51,334 bases of DNA, taken from positions 1 through 51,334 of the forward strand of contig JAOAIH010000001.1 of NCBI GenBank assembly GCA_026414805.1, given 5' to 3'. Under the pieces are notes generated by a model. The model did no database searches. It saw nothing but the letters and a program-made list of their open reading frames with translations, and was not told where the DNA came from. Both the position numbers and the translations under genes were made by a program. Numbering within the stretch: position 1 is the first letter of the stretch; every line of letters starts with the position of its first letter. Below, one piece after another: positions 34,577 through 43,847 of this stretch. The stretch comes from Spirochaetota bacterium (GTDB taxonomy: Bacteria; Spirochaetota; UBA4802; UB4802).

Positions 34577-35230
34577 ATGAGTACATACGTAGCCTTTTTT
34601 GACCTTGACCACACTATTATAGCATCAAGTTCAGGAACACTAATTGTAAAAGACCTTTATAAAAGGAATTTCATATCATTATTCTCTTTAATCAATGGTA
34701 CATTTCTATCTTTGTTCTATAAATTAGGCATTATCTCTACACAGTCATTAATACACAAATGGGTTCATAGGCTTAAAGGAATAGAATCATCCGCATTGGA
34801 ACGATATTCCGAAATTTTTTTTGAAGAAACTATTAAGCATTACATCTATCCTCAAGCGCTTGAATCAATGTACATGCACAAAGTTAATGGAGCATCAATT
34901 GTATTGCTATCAGCTTCGCTTGATTTTATATGTAAACCTTTGAAGAAATACTTACACTTTGATGATGTTCTGTGCACTGAGCTTGAAGTGAATAACGGGT
35001 ACTATACAGGTTTGTTGAAGGGTAATTACTGTTATGGAAAAGAAAAACTTAATAGAGCATTAGCGTACTGCACCTCTCATTCTTTTGATATCAAATCTGC
35101 CTATTATTATGCTGACTCAGTTGCTGATATTCCAATGCTAGAAGCTGTGGGATTCCCTCAATGCGTTAATCCACAACCAGCATTGTTACGTCTAGCACGT
35201 TCAAAAGGCTGGACAGTACATAATTGGTAG
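34577..35230 (+). CDS. HAD-IB family phosphatase (SerB-like)
   Basis: From ATG 34577 (GGAG five bases upstream) the protein has 217 residues; the upstream ATG at 34511 would add an unrelated leader. MSTYVAFFDLDHTII holds the DxDxT nucleophile, LLSASLDFICKPL is motif II, and YYYADSVADIPMLEAVG is motif IV. The IB subfamily includes phosphoserine phosphatase and lysophosphatidic acid/acyl-phosphate phosphatases. The substrate is not determinable. Stops two bases from the convergent nadE. Confidence 0.85.
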   Translation: MSTYVAFFDLDHTIIASSSGTLIVKDLYKRNFISLFSLINGTFLSLFYKLGIISTQSLIHKWVHRLKGIESSALERYSEIFFEETIKHYIYPQALESMYMHKVNGASIVLLSASLDFICKPLKKYLHFDDVLCTELEVNNGYYTGLLKGNYCYGKEKLNRALAYCTSHSFDIKSAYYYADSVADIPMLEAVGFPQCVNPQPALLRLARSKGWTVHNW

Positions 35231-35231
35231 T

Positions 35232-36878
35232 TTAATGCTTAAACCGCTGTACAACGGGAATCCTCCTACCAACACCAAAAGCTTTGGTGGTTACCTTTAG
35301 TCCAATTGGTGCTTGTTTTCGTTTATATTCATTTTTGTCGATAGTTCGTAAAACAAAATGTACTATTTCAGGATCAAACCCATCAGCAATTATCTGTTGG
35401 GCACTCATTTTCAATTCAACATACCGTTCAATTATCTGATCCAGAATCTCATATGGTGGCAGTGAATCCTGGTCTTTCTGATTTTCACGCAATTCTGCCG
35501 AAGGAGCTTTTTCAAGAATTGACCTTGGAATTATTTCTTTATCTCTGTTTATATAATATGATAATGCATATACCAGAGTTTTTGGTACATCAGATAATAC
35601 TGCTAGCCCTCCAGCCATATCACCATACAACGTGCAGTATCCCATTGACAGTTCTGATTTATTTCCCGTTGTGAGCAATAACATCCCAAACTTATTGCTA
35701 AATGACATTAATATATTTCCACGAATTCTTGCCTGTATATTTTCTTCTGTAATGTCAAACGGCAAATTCCCAAAATAAGGGCTTAATTCCTTAATATATG
35801 CATCAAAAAGATATTTAATTGGTATGGAATGTATTTGTATTCCCAGATTATGTGCAAGTTGAACCGAATCATCAACACTCCCCTTTGAAGAAAATTGAGA
35901 TGGCATGGTGATGCCCAACACATTGTCTGCCCCTAATGCAAAAACAGCCAAACATGCTGTGAGGGCCGAATCAATTCCACCACTTAAACCCAGTACAACC
36001 TTTTTAAAACCGGATTTAAACACATAATCGCGTATCCCTAATATAAGCGCTTTTTCAATATCCGCAATAAAATCTTCTTCACAGATAATATGTTGATAGT
36101 CTTTTTCAGTATCAAATATAATACAATCTTCTTCAAAATCTCTTGCTTTAAGAATAAAATCCCCTTTTCTATCAATAACAAAACTGTTGCCATCAAATAT
36201 AAGGCTATCATTGCCCCCAACCTGGTTAACGTATATTACTGGCACTTTATATTTTTTTGCTACATTTTGTATTTTGCTCCATTTTATTGAATTTTTCCCT
36301 TTTACATACGGGGATGCAGAAATATTGACCAATATTTCAGCTCCTTTCTTAATACAATTTTCAATTGGATCGACAGCATAGCGCCTGAATTCCATAAAAA
36401 CATCCTCACTCAGGCTCATATCATTCCATATATCTTCACAGATTGTTATGCCAAACTTTATCCCTTTAAATGTAACTATCTCTTGAGATGTCGCAGGAGA
36501 AAAATATCTGAGTTCATCAAATACATCATAGGTAGGCAACAACGTCTTATAATGTTTTGACTGCACTTTACCTTCATACATAAAAGCTGCTGCATTGTAT
36601 AGCATCGGCGGATTATCATAATTGTAATCAACATACCCGCATATAATTCCGCAATCACTGCTCAAAGGAGCTATCGCTTCTAATGATTTTAGATTATCAT
36701 CAATAAGTTTTCGGTGTTCCAGAAGATCCATTGGAGGATATCCAATCGTACTCATTTCAGGAAAAATCACTAAATCAGCACCTTTCCCCTTTGCAAGGGC
36801 AATATATTTGCAAATTTTATCGTAGTTCCCCTCAATATCGGCAATGATTGGATTAATTTGAGCTATCGCAATTTTCAT
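35232..36878 (-). CDS. nadE: Glutamine-dependent NAD+ synthetase
   Basis: The 548-residue two-domain enzyme has an N-terminal nitrilase-type glutaminase (1-265) with the catalytic Glu in FPEMSTIGYP and Cys in ITICEDIW, and a C-terminal ATP-pyrophosphatase domain with VLGLSGGIDSALT (about 292-304). Length fits this bacterial type. It amidates deamido-NAD with ammonia channelled from glutamine. The N-terminal sequence IAIAQINPIIADIEGNYDKI is canonical. Monocistronic. Confidence 0.96.
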   Translation of the reverse strand: MKIAIAQINPIIADIEGNYDKICKYIALAKGKGADLVIFPEMSTIGYPPMDLLEHRKLIDDNLKSLEAIAPLSSDCGIICGYVDYNYDNPPMLYNAAAFMYEGKVQSKHYKTLLPTYDVFDELRYFSPATSQEIVTFKGIKFGITICEDIWNDMSLSEDVFMEFRRYAVDPIENCIKKGAEILVNISASPYVKGKNSIKWSKIQNVAKKYKVPVIYVNQVGGNDSLIFDGNSFVIDRKGDFILKARDFEEDCIIFDTEKDYQHIICEEDFIADIEKALILGIRDYVFKSGFKKVVLGLSGGIDSALTACLAVFALGADNVLGITMPSQFSSKGSVDDSVQLAHNLGIQIHSIPIKYLFDAYIKELSPYFGNLPFDITEENIQARIRGNILMSFSNKFGMLLLTTGNKSELSMGYCTLYGDMAGGLAVLSDVPKTLVYALSYYINRDKEIIPRSILEKAPSAELRENQKDQDSLPPYEILDQIIERYVELKMSAQQIIADGFDPEIVHFVLRTIDKNEYKRKQAPIGLKVTTKAFGVGRRIPVVQRFKH

Positions 36879-36913
36879 AACGTATACCCTTATTACTAAG
36901 AAATAATTACCTT

Positions 36914-38188
36914 TTAATATTGTTTAATATTTTTTGTAATTATATACTCAATAGTCTTTTGTAAAATCATTTTTAACACCGCATCCTGCTCCTGGCAGTA
37001 AAACATGAACAGCTTTTGTAATGACCCTGCATCACAAATCTTTTTTAAAGCAAAAATTATTGCCGATTTAACGTACTGATCATTTTCTTTTGAATAATAT
37101 TCCAGTAATGCAACCACAACATGTTTCCCTTTAAAATTTGAAAGAGCAGATGCCGCCTCAGCCCTCACTCGTATATCACTATCTTCCAGTGCGCCAATTA
37201 ATAATGGTATTGTCCGTTCATCATGTATACTGCCTAATGCATACGCACAGTATATTCGTAAACTTGTATTTTCTTCATTCTGTATAATATGCTGTAATCC
37301 TCGTATATCACCTGCGTTCTTTGCCGATATCAAAGCCTTTATAATTTTTCGTTTTATATAGACCTCCCTTTCATACAACAACTGTCGTGATAAATATATA
37401 GTACTTTCTTTTGACAGAAATGTTGATAGCGCTTCCACTGCTGCATCACGAACTAAATCGGATTTATCTGTCAGGGCACGAACAAAAATATAATATGCTC
37501 CATTATCTCGCAATTGTGTTAACACATTTATGGCTTTGACGCGAACCTCTTCATTCTGATCACCAGAAGCAATTGTGCGCACAAATGGCAATGCTGCTCC
37601 TACTTCATTATGTACAACACACTCCAATGCAAAATACCTGACAGACTTATTTTCATCTTGCAGAAGCTTAACTATAATTTCGTAAAACCTGTTATCATAT
37701 AGATGGTATAAAGCTTCTAAAGCGTATATTCTATAAATCACTTCATCACTTTTGGCAAGACGTATTATATAAGGGTACATTCTGTCATCGCCATTTTTTT
37801 TCAGTGCCAGTATTACTGATTCCCTCACTGCAAAAAAAGGTGAAGATAGAAACTCTATAATCACCGGCAAAACTTTTTTGTCACGCATATCAGAAAGTAT
37901 TTCTATTGTCCTTTGTTGTACAGTAATGGAATTTACAGAATATAAAATCTCCTTAAAAAAATCTATATTGCTTTTCACTCTGCTTTTTTTCAATGCATTT
38001 AATGCGTATATTTTTTGTTCATTATCCTTACCTTTAATAATTAAATCTTTCAATTTTACAATACATTCATCAGATAGTTCATGATAAGAATCATCACTGG
38101 CTAGGGGTCTAAGACAATCATCTTCTGCAAGACATACTGAATACAAAAGGCACACTATAGCTATACAATATATTGTTCTCATGAGCAT
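36914..38188 (-). CDS. Secreted HEAT-repeat protein
   Basis: From ATG 38188 (38182 is an adjacent alternative) the protein has 424 residues: a signal peptide (RTIYCIAIVCLLYSVCLA) and then about ten HEAT/PBS-lyase-type repeats of roughly 31 residues (for example VRYFALECVVHNEVGAALPFV and IRVRAEAASALSNFKGKHVVVALLEYY). The upstream ATG at 38236 lies before a poor start context and would bury the signal peptide. HEAT solenoids bind other proteins. A second, lipid-anchored HEAT protein is encoded at 43068. Function unknown, probably periplasmic scaffold. Confidence 0.78.
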   Translation of the reverse strand: MLMRTIYCIAIVCLLYSVCLAEDDCLRPLASDDSYHELSDECIVKLKDLIIKGKDNEQKIYALNALKKSRVKSNIDFFKEILYSVNSITVQQRTIEILSDMRDKKVLPVIIEFLSSPFFAVRESVILALKKNGDDRMYPYIIRLAKSDEVIYRIYALEALYHLYDNRFYEIIVKLLQDENKSVRYFALECVVHNEVGAALPFVRTIASGDQNEEVRVKAINVLTQLRDNGAYYIFVRALTDKSDLVRDAAVEALSTFLSKESTIYLSRQLLYEREVYIKRKIIKALISAKNAGDIRGLQHIIQNEENTSLRIYCAYALGSIHDERTIPLLIGALEDSDIRVRAEAASALSNFKGKHVVVALLEYYSKENDQYVKSAIIFALKKICDAGSLQKLFMFYCQEQDAVLKMILQKTIEYIITKNIKQY

Positions 38189-38247
38189 AACACCACTATA
38201 TGTTTTCAAGTTATTATCTACTGTACACTGACACAATTCATTATCAA

Positions 38248-38274
38248 TAAAAAACCCGGCCGCCCAGGGCCGGG
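38248..38274 (-). terminator. Terminator after the second tetR gene
   Basis: A GC-rich 7-bp stem (CCCGGCC 38255-38261, GGCCGGG 38268-38274) is followed on the minus strand by a T-run (38254-38248). It is one of the few GC-rich spots here, ends the tetR transcript and insulates the HEAT gene. Confidence 0.85.
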
Positions 38275-38302
38275 ATGTGAAGGCTATACTTTGTTAAAAC
38301 TA

Positions 38303-38911
38303 TTATTTCAATACACCACTGAAATAATGTGTTACCAGTGAATTAATAACTTCTTTGTCGGTAACATCTTTTTTCTCTTTATCAAACTGATAGACAAGAA
38401 ACATTACTGATCCAATAAGCATTATTGCCGTAATTTCAGAATTAAGTGTCTTCTTATATAGTCCTTTTTTCTTAATTTCTTCAATATCCCGTGAAACAAT
38501 ATTTATTAAATGCTTTAAAAACTGATCAACACGTTCAACAACTTCTTCATCTATCCCAACAATATCCTTGAATATTAATTTAATCACTATTGGCTCACGT
38601 AAAATCACTTTAATACATTCTGTAATCCTATCAGTATTAAATTTAATTATATCCTTCTGAGAAGGATTGTCTTTTAATAGATCTCTTAAATCATCAGGAT
38701 CAAGTATATCATCTATACTTTCTTCAATGGATTCAAGGATTGCATAAAGAATCTCGCGCTTATTCCCAAAATACTGATAGACTGTACCCCTAGCAATATT
38801 AAGCTCTTCACACACCTGACCAATATGGGTACTCTGGAAACCTTTTTCTATAAACATCTTTTTAGCAATATCGACAATCTGTTGACGTCGTTTTTGTCCT
38901 TTTGCTGGCAT
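38303..38911 (-). CDS. TetR-family transcriptional regulator
   Basis: The 202-residue protein has a clear helix-turn-helix: RRQQIVDIAKKMFIEKGFQSTHIGQVCEELNIARGTVYQYFGNKREIL (about 7-54). ATG 38911 has AGGTG five bases upstream and gives the natural start MPAKGQKRR. The effector domain (55-202) is unrelated in sequence to that of the TetR at 4522. A 35-codon ORF precedes it by 24 bases, and a strong promoter lies at 39144-39172. Target genes are not evident; the flanking genes are not an obvious pathway. Confidence 0.9.
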   Translation of the reverse strand: MPAKGQKRRQQIVDIAKKMFIEKGFQSTHIGQVCEELNIARGTVYQYFGNKREILYAILESIEESIDDILDPDDLRDLLKDNPSQKDIIKFNTDRITECIKVILREPIVIKLIFKDIVGIDEEVVERVDQFLKHLINIVSRDIEEIKKKGLYKKTLNSEITAIMLIGSVMFLVYQFDKEKKDVTDKEVINSLVTHYFSGVLK

Positions 38912-38935
38912 TTGTACACCTCTTAACAATAAAAT

Positions 38936-39043
38936 CTATTTAATTTCCCCTTTTACGCGAAGTAATTCTTCTTTTATTGGTTGCAACGCTTCCTGAAGTT
39001 CCTTAATCATTCTTTCAGCTTTTTCTTGTAATTCTTTACTCAT
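38936..39043 (-). CDS. Small charged helical protein, 35 residues
   Basis: ATG 39043 to TAG 38936 encodes MSKELQEKAERMIKELQEAL..., 35 residues, more than half charged, with Leu/Ile/Met on one face: a likely amphipathic helix or short coiled coil broken by Pro22. It lies between a good promoter and tetR. The Shine-Dalgarno is poor (AAAGGGA about 12 bases off). It could be a small protein made with the regulator or a leader ORF. No family recognised. Confidence 0.45.
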   Translation of the reverse strand: MSKELQEKAERMIKELQEALQPIKEELLRVKGEIK

Positions 39044-39143
39044 ACCACACACATCCCTTTATAACGTGTAATCACACATACTCAGTATACATATCGTTAA
39101 CATTTAAATTATTTTATATAAAAAAAGATTTTTTACTATATAC

Positions 39144-39172
39144 GTTATATATTGCATACTTTTTTGCGTCAA
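39144..39172 (-). promoter_or_regulatory. Promoter of the small ORF-tetR operon
   Basis: On the minus strand, TTGACG (39172-39167), a 17-base spacer and TATAAC (39149-39144) are near consensus. Transcription would begin near 39137, about 95 bases before the 35-codon ORF. An 11-bp palindrome ATACT-C-AGTAT lies in the leader at 39078-39088. The rest of 39173-39326 is featureless and AT-rich. Confidence 0.6.
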
Positions 39173-39326
39173 CAACTTTTTATAATTTTAATATTGTTAT
39201 AATTCAACATTTTAATCTAATAAGAACATTTTATTCCATTAACCAAATAACCAAACATTACATTTACTTACTGCTTCACTGTAAACATAGTTTGGGCACC
39301 ATATTTTTTTTATAGAAATCTACTAT

Positions 39327-40019
39327 TTACGGAATATGCAAAAGTGCATTAATATGTTTTCGTATTTCAGAGTCATCAGGTTTAAGCGAAAGGGCCTTTT
39401 TCAGAAATTTTTTTGCCATATCATACTGTTTCTTTTTCAAATACACATATCCCAGAGTATCATTGTAAGCTGCATTCTGAGGGTCATACGATACAGCCTT
39501 TTTAGCCAGATTTAATGCTCTATTGAGATCCCCATCGGGGAGCATTGCCAAAATATATGCTATAGCGTTGCTTGCATTTATATTTTCTGGATTTTTTCCA
39601 AGTATATGCTCATACAGTTGTAAAGCCTGGCGATAGTCACCTGTTTTCTCAAGTGCAAATGCTCTCATCTGGATAAGTACTTCGTCGCTATCGTCATACT
39701 TTGATAAAATATCCAGGGCTTCTGAATACTGTCCCATACGCAATAATACAAAGATAAACAATTTACGAACCTGACTAATATCAATAAATGTCATAGGTAA
39801 TTTCATGCAGCGATTGAGATAATCAATGGCTTTTGCATAATCCTGCAGATGAATATATGCAATTGCCAAATTGTACAAAACTACAGGATTGTCTGCATCT
39901 ACTGATTCAATTGTATGCAACGCAATGGTAGCCTGCAAAAAATCTTTTTTATTATTAAGTAAATGCATAGCCTGACCAAGCAGGGTATCAATCTGTTTAT
40001 GTATCTCTAATTCTTCCAT
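39327..40019 (-). CDS. TPR-repeat protein
   Basis: The 230-residue protein is a tetratricopeptide solenoid with about five repeats (NPVVLYNLAIAYIHLQDYAKAIDYLNRCM; GDYRQALQLYEHILGKNPENINASNAIAYIL; NAAYNDTLGYVYLKKKQYDMAKKFLKKALSLKPDD). No signal peptide, so it is cytoplasmic. It begins inside the end of surE (13-base overlap) and so is translated together with it. TPR proteins hold complexes together; the partner is unknown. Confidence 0.85.
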   Translation of the reverse strand: MEELEIHKQIDTLLGQAMHLLNNKKDFLQATIALHTIESVDADNPVVLYNLAIAYIHLQDYAKAIDYLNRCMKLPMTFIDISQVRKLFIFVLLRMGQYSEALDILSKYDDSDEVLIQMRAFALEKTGDYRQALQLYEHILGKNPENINASNAIAYILAMLPDGDLNRALNLAKKAVSYDPQNAAYNDTLGYVYLKKKQYDMAKKFLKKALSLKPDDSEIRKHINALLHIP

Positions 40020-40768
40020 ATATGATTCTTAATCTCTTGCTTTTGTAACCGCTCTATAAATTTATAATCAGTGCAATCGATTGTTAATGGTGTAACAACC
40101 ACATACCCATTTCTGAGTTCAGTGACATCACTACCTGCCTTTTCATCATTTTCAATTGTGCCATCCAATTCCATATTGAACACATTTTCATTATTATTTT
40201 TAATCCTGTACGAATCACGATAAAATCGTTTTCCCAAATGTGTATAGCGTATTCCTTTAATTGCATGTCTTGGCAAGTCGGGATAATTAATATTAAAAAA
40301 AAGTGGGGATTCTTTAGTATGAAGCGGAAAATCCTTTAACAATTCCAGTAAAAAATATGATGCATCATAAAAATAATCCGATTCTTCATAGCTATCAATT
40401 GAAATTGCTACACCACTGATACCAAAAATATACGCTGTTCGAGCACCAGCCACTGTCCCAGAAAAATAAATATCATCACCTAAATTGGGTCCATGATTAA
40501 TACCTGAGATAACAATATCCACCGGAGGAATCAGCCCCCCATTTAGCCCTATATTCACACAATCAGCGGTAAAGCCGTCTACTGCATAGGAAAATTCATC
40601 TATCTGTTCAACCTTTATGGATTTTCGTATTTGTATGGCATTGGAACAGCCACTGCGCTCTTTATCAGGAGCTATCGCATATACCGAATACGTATCAGAT
40701 AACACTTCTTTTAAAACCTGCAACCCTTTTGCATAAATGCCATCATCATTAGTTATCAGAATGTTCAT
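40007..40768 (-). CDS. surE: 5'-nucleotidase SurE
   Basis: The 253-residue metal-dependent nucleoside-5'-monophosphatase has the metal site ILITNDDGIYAKGL (Asp8, Asp9), then IAPDKERSGCSNAI and SGINHGPNLGDDIYFSGTVAGARTAY. Length is normal. It helps in nucleotide turnover and stationary-phase survival. It overlaps the TPR gene downstream. It is divergent from the FmdB-like gene with a 92-base gap. Confidence 0.95.
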   Translation of the reverse strand: MNILITNDDGIYAKGLQVLKEVLSDTYSVYAIAPDKERSGCSNAIQIRKSIKVEQIDEFSYAVDGFTADCVNIGLNGGLIPPVDIVISGINHGPNLGDDIYFSGTVAGARTAYIFGISGVAISIDSYEESDYFYDASYFLLELLKDFPLHTKESPLFFNINYPDLPRHAIKGIRYTHLGKRFYRDSYRIKNNNENVFNMELDGTIENDEKAGSDVTELRNGYVVVTPLTIDCTDYKFIERLQKQEIKNHIWKN

Positions 40769-40860
40769 AGTTAACTCTGTATAGATTAAACTTTTTTATT
40801 ATTGCATGCATAGTTGTGTGCTATTAATTATGCATATATATCATAACAGGTATTGGGTCT

Positions 40861-41058
40861 ATGCCTATATACGAATATAAATGCAATAAGTGCCATCATA
40901 TTTACAGTGAGCTTAAAAAAATGGGAGATAGCAGCTGCCCTCCCTGCCCACAATGCTACTCTAACGATACTCGAAAGATCATATCCCTTGTCAACACTAT
41001 TGGAGCACAATCATCATGCTCAGGATGTTCTGGTAAAAATTGCTCACACTGCAAATAA
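40861..41058 (+). CDS. FmdB-type zinc-ribbon protein
   Basis: The 65-residue protein starts MPIYEYKCNKCHHIYSELKKMGDSSCPPCPQC, the CxxC...CxxC zinc ribbon of the FmdB/CxxC_CXXC_SSSS family, which are putative regulators. The C-terminal tail is rich in Cys and Ser and ends SCSGCSGKNCSHCK, as usual in the family. AGGT precedes the ATG. Monocistronic, with its stop 18 bases from the convergent phosphatidyltransferase. Confidence 0.85.
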   Translation: MPIYEYKCNKCHHIYSELKKMGDSSCPPCPQCYSNDTRKIISLVNTIGAQSSCSGCSGKNCSHCK

Positions 41059-41076
41059 GACGTTACCCTGAAATTA

Positions 41077-42195
41077 TTAGCGCAACGTATCAATTACTCT
41101 GAAATATTTTATATTAATAATGGTGAGGACAACAGCCCCACAACATACAGTAAATGCAATTATAGGTATCAAAAGATGTATTGCCCCAGTAAAACTTATA
41201 CAAAAAAAGAATAACGCAAAAAACTCTTTTTTGGTAAAATATTTCATGCTGAGAGCAAATTTTACAACCACATCATCTTTTGGTAATTTCTGCAAAAACT
41301 CCTTATCATAAGCTACAAGCGAACCTGAATCACTATATTTACGCAGATACCACACAATCATACCAATAAACCAGAACAATCCTGCAAAAAGTAATGTAAT
41401 AATTATACTTGCTGCCATTACAGAGGTATTCTGAAAATATAATACAGACACCGCAATTAAAAATAGCAAAAGCGTTCCATTATCACCAATCGTATCAAGC
41501 CACCCCCCAATTTTTGAAACTTTAAATGTAAATTTTGCAACCTCGCCATCAACACCATCAAATACAGATGCTAACTGAAACAATAAACCTCCACATACCA
41601 TGTTCCAATATGTTCCCTGTACCACATAAAACGCGCTTAAAAAACCAACTATCATATTAATAATAGTTAGTATATTGGGATGTATTCGCGTTTTGGCAAG
41701 CTGTTTGCTAATAGGAATAGATATCCGTTTATTTATTTTTTTAGCAATATATCCACCTGTAGTATCTATTATATATTGTACAATCAGTGACTCAGCTTTT
41801 TTTACATCTTCATAAGAATTGATTAAAAATTGCCTGTCATTCACAACAGGTTCAAATACTCCCCTTTTTTTTGTAAAGTAATCATTAAAAGTATCAAAAT
41901 AATGAGGCTGCATGAAAAGGTTTGATGGTATATACAGGACATCTTTTTCAGGGATATCCAAAGAAGAACAGTGTTTTACCGTAATCTTTCTTTTTTTTAT
42001 ATGTGGTAGTATTGCACGGTTATAAAAATCTTGTTCCCTATCATTTAATAATAAATAGATCTCTGTGATCCCAGCTTTTACAAGAGTATAGATAAGCCTT
42101 TCAAGAGTATATAATCCACAAATTCTTTTATTGGTATCATAATCTGTAAAACTATAAATATATGCTTTCTGTACCATACCCATATCCTTTGTCAT
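41077..42195 (-). CDS. CDP-alcohol phosphatidyltransferase with N-terminal nucleotidyltransferase-like domain
   Basis: Residues 1-140 look like a sugar-nucleotidyltransferase fold but lack its Gly-rich NTP loop (the start reads AYIYSFTDYDTNKRICGLYTLERLIYTLVKAGITEIYLL). Residues 155-372 are the membrane enzyme, with the full CDP-alcohol motif D213-GV-D216-G-EVA-K221-x8-G230-x3-D234-x3-D238; the usual Arg is Lys221. The layout matches IPCT-DIPP synthases, which make inositol-phosphate osmolytes or lipids, with the first half degenerate. An AAAGGA between the first and fifth codons suggests the true start may be ATG 42177. Confidence 0.82.
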   Translation of the reverse strand: MTKDMGMVQKAYIYSFTDYDTNKRICGLYTLERLIYTLVKAGITEIYLLLNDREQDFYNRAILPHIKKRKITVKHCSSLDIPEKDVLYIPSNLFMQPHYFDTFNDYFTKKRGVFEPVVNDRQFLINSYEDVKKAESLIVQYIIDTTGGYIAKKINKRISIPISKQLAKTRIHPNILTIINMIVGFLSAFYVVQGTYWNMVCGGLLFQLASVFDGVDGEVAKFTFKVSKIGGWLDTIGDNGTLLLFLIAVSVLYFQNTSVMAASIIITLLFAGLFWFIGMIVWYLRKYSDSGSLVAYDKEFLQKLPKDDVVVKFALSMKYFTKKEFFALFFFCISFTGAIHLLIPIIAFTVCCGAVVLTIINIKYFRVIDTLR

Positions 42196-42309
42196 AATCT
42201 ACCATCAGCTTAATAGTGGCTTTAATTTTAAAGCTATTGTTTCTTAAAACACTTTTTTTACGTAATTTCGTCAACACGTTTTTATATGTTAGTGATATAA
42301 CATTTTTAC

Positions 42310-42339
42310 TTGACTTTAATACTTTACCTATTGTATACT
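42310..42339 (+). promoter_or_regulatory. Promoter of the 219-residue secreted protein gene
   Basis: TTGACT (42310-42315), an 18-base spacer and TATACT (42334-42339) give a leader of about 47 bases to ATG 42393. This supports that start over the upstream in-frame ATG at 42216. Confidence 0.5.
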
Positions 42340-42392
42340 TCCACTACTATATTAGTATATCATCTCAATGTTTCTATAAAGGAGATATTATT

Positions 42393-43052
42393 ATGAAATA
42401 TGTAAATTTCTTTTTGTCCATCATTTTTATAGCTTTGTGTGTAGTGCTCTACTCTACTCCTCAAGCACAGGAAAATCAGGAAAAGCAATTTAATCCTCTT
42501 TATGATGCTGAGGCAGTTATACAGCGATTGAGTTATGATAATTTTAAAAATATTAAATTGCTCAGAACCGCTATATATAATTTTGGAGGTGGTGAACAGG
42601 AATTTAACAGCCTTGTTGATACATATGCTGAGGCAAGTGCATTGTATTTCCGAAATGAGATGATAGCTTCTGCTAATCTTTTTACAAAAAATGAAAAGGA
42701 TATAAAGGAAGTGGCAATGCGGTTGGCTAAACTTTATAAAGAACAAGCTGAAAAGCTGCATATTCAGGTAATAAAAATGGGTGTCCGCCACTCACTTAAA
42801 GCTTCAATAGAACAAACAAAGCCAAATCCCTCTGTAGACCCTCTTATCAGCAATGCAAGTTATGGGATTAAAATTGCTAACGATTATTTTGTCCGCTCAA
42901 AGCCAATAGATGCTATTTACTATTTCAGGAGAGCTAAGGAAAATTGTTTTAAGGTTTATCAAGTTTTGGGAGAACAGCTGCCAGAAGAGTACAAGAAAGA
43001 TATTGTTGATAACCAGAATAAAATATATATTGCAAAAGAAAAGAAAAATTAG
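42393..43052 (+). CDS. Secreted helical protein of unknown function
   Basis: ATG 42393 follows AAAGGAGATATT; the promoter at 42310-42339 would exclude the more upstream ATG. The 219 residues open with a signal peptide (MKYVNFFLSIIFIALCVVLYSTPQAQ) and continue as charged helices without a known motif. ASYGIKIANDYFVRSKPIDAIYYFRRAKENCFKVYQVL (about 160-197) looks like a helix-turn-helix hairpin of TPR type. A similar hairpin occurs in the protein encoded at 46975. I do not recognise a family. Confidence 0.7.
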   Translation: MKYVNFFLSIIFIALCVVLYSTPQAQENQEKQFNPLYDAEAVIQRLSYDNFKNIKLLRTAIYNFGGGEQEFNSLVDTYAEASALYFRNEMIASANLFTKNEKDIKEVAMRLAKLYKEQAEKLHIQVIKMGVRHSLKASIEQTKPNPSVDPLISNASYGIKIANDYFVRSKPIDAIYYFRRAKENCFKVYQVLGEQLPEEYKKDIVDNQNKIYIAKEKKN

Positions 43053-43067
43053 TTTTTCTTAGTGAAT

Positions 43068-43847
43068 CTATAATTCTTTTTTATTTTTTAATGTCTGTAA
43101 TGCTGCTATTCGCACTGTTGCGCTGCTGTGTGTAAGCAGTTCAACAATCTTATCCCTGTCCTTTTCTTTAATTGTATATGCTTGTAAAGCTTTCAGTATT
43201 GCAACGATGAGTGATGGTGTGTTATTTTCTGTAGAGAGCATCAGTATAAGTTTATTATACAATGCTGGATGTGTGATAGTGAGATGTGCCAACGCTGCCA
43301 ATTTAACACTTATAGATGAATCATCCATAGCCTTGATGATACTATCAATATGAATATATTTTGTAGAATAATCATCAATACTGAGTAATCCAACAATAGA
43401 TGCTTCCCTTACCAGCCAGTCTTCATTAGAAAAATTATATATAAAAACTGCAGCATCTCTGGGATCACGATACCTTGATAATGTTTTTAATGCCTCCCAG
43501 CGTATATTATCGTTGTTGCTGTATAATGCAAGATCTTTAACGTACGCATGTGCTCTTTTAATTGGCCTTTTTGATAATATATGCAATGCTTCAACTTTAA
43601 CAGCAATATGTGAGTCTTCTAAAGCTTTGATAATAAGATTCTCTGCTCTATCGCCTTTAATTGTAGCCACTGCCTGTATTGCTTCCAGGCGTGTCTTCCA
43701 GTTGTCACTTTTGTACCCGTTTTCATAATATAACAGAAGAGCATCATATCCTGTCAAAGGTCTAAATGAGGAACATGATACTACTGTTATAAAAATAAAC
43801 CATATATACAAACCATTAAAAATCTTTTTTCCGCAGGAGCTGGTCAA
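43068..43847 (-). CDS. HEAT-repeat lipoprotein
   Basis: The start is TTG 43847, supported by GAGGAAGGA four bases upstream and by the lipoprotein signal FIFITVVSC that follows (Cys at residue 25). After it come about six HEAT repeats (RLEAIQAVATIKGDRAENLIIKALED; VKVEALHILSKRPIKRAHAYVKDLAL; VKLAALAHLTI), filling the 259 residues. It overlaps the end of the FecR-domain gene by 32 bases, so the two are translated together and probably work together in the envelope. Confidence 0.78.
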   Translation of the reverse strand: MTSSCGKKIFNGLYIWFIFITVVSCSSFRPLTGYDALLLYYENGYKSDNWKTRLEAIQAVATIKGDRAENLIIKALEDSHIAVKVEALHILSKRPIKRAHAYVKDLALYSNNDNIRWEALKTLSRYRDPRDAAVFIYNFSNEDWLVREASIVGLLSIDDYSTKYIHIDSIIKAMDDSSISVKLAALAHLTITHPALYNKLILMLSTENNTPSLIVAILKALQAYTIKEKDRDKIVELLTHSSATVRIAALQTLKNKKEL

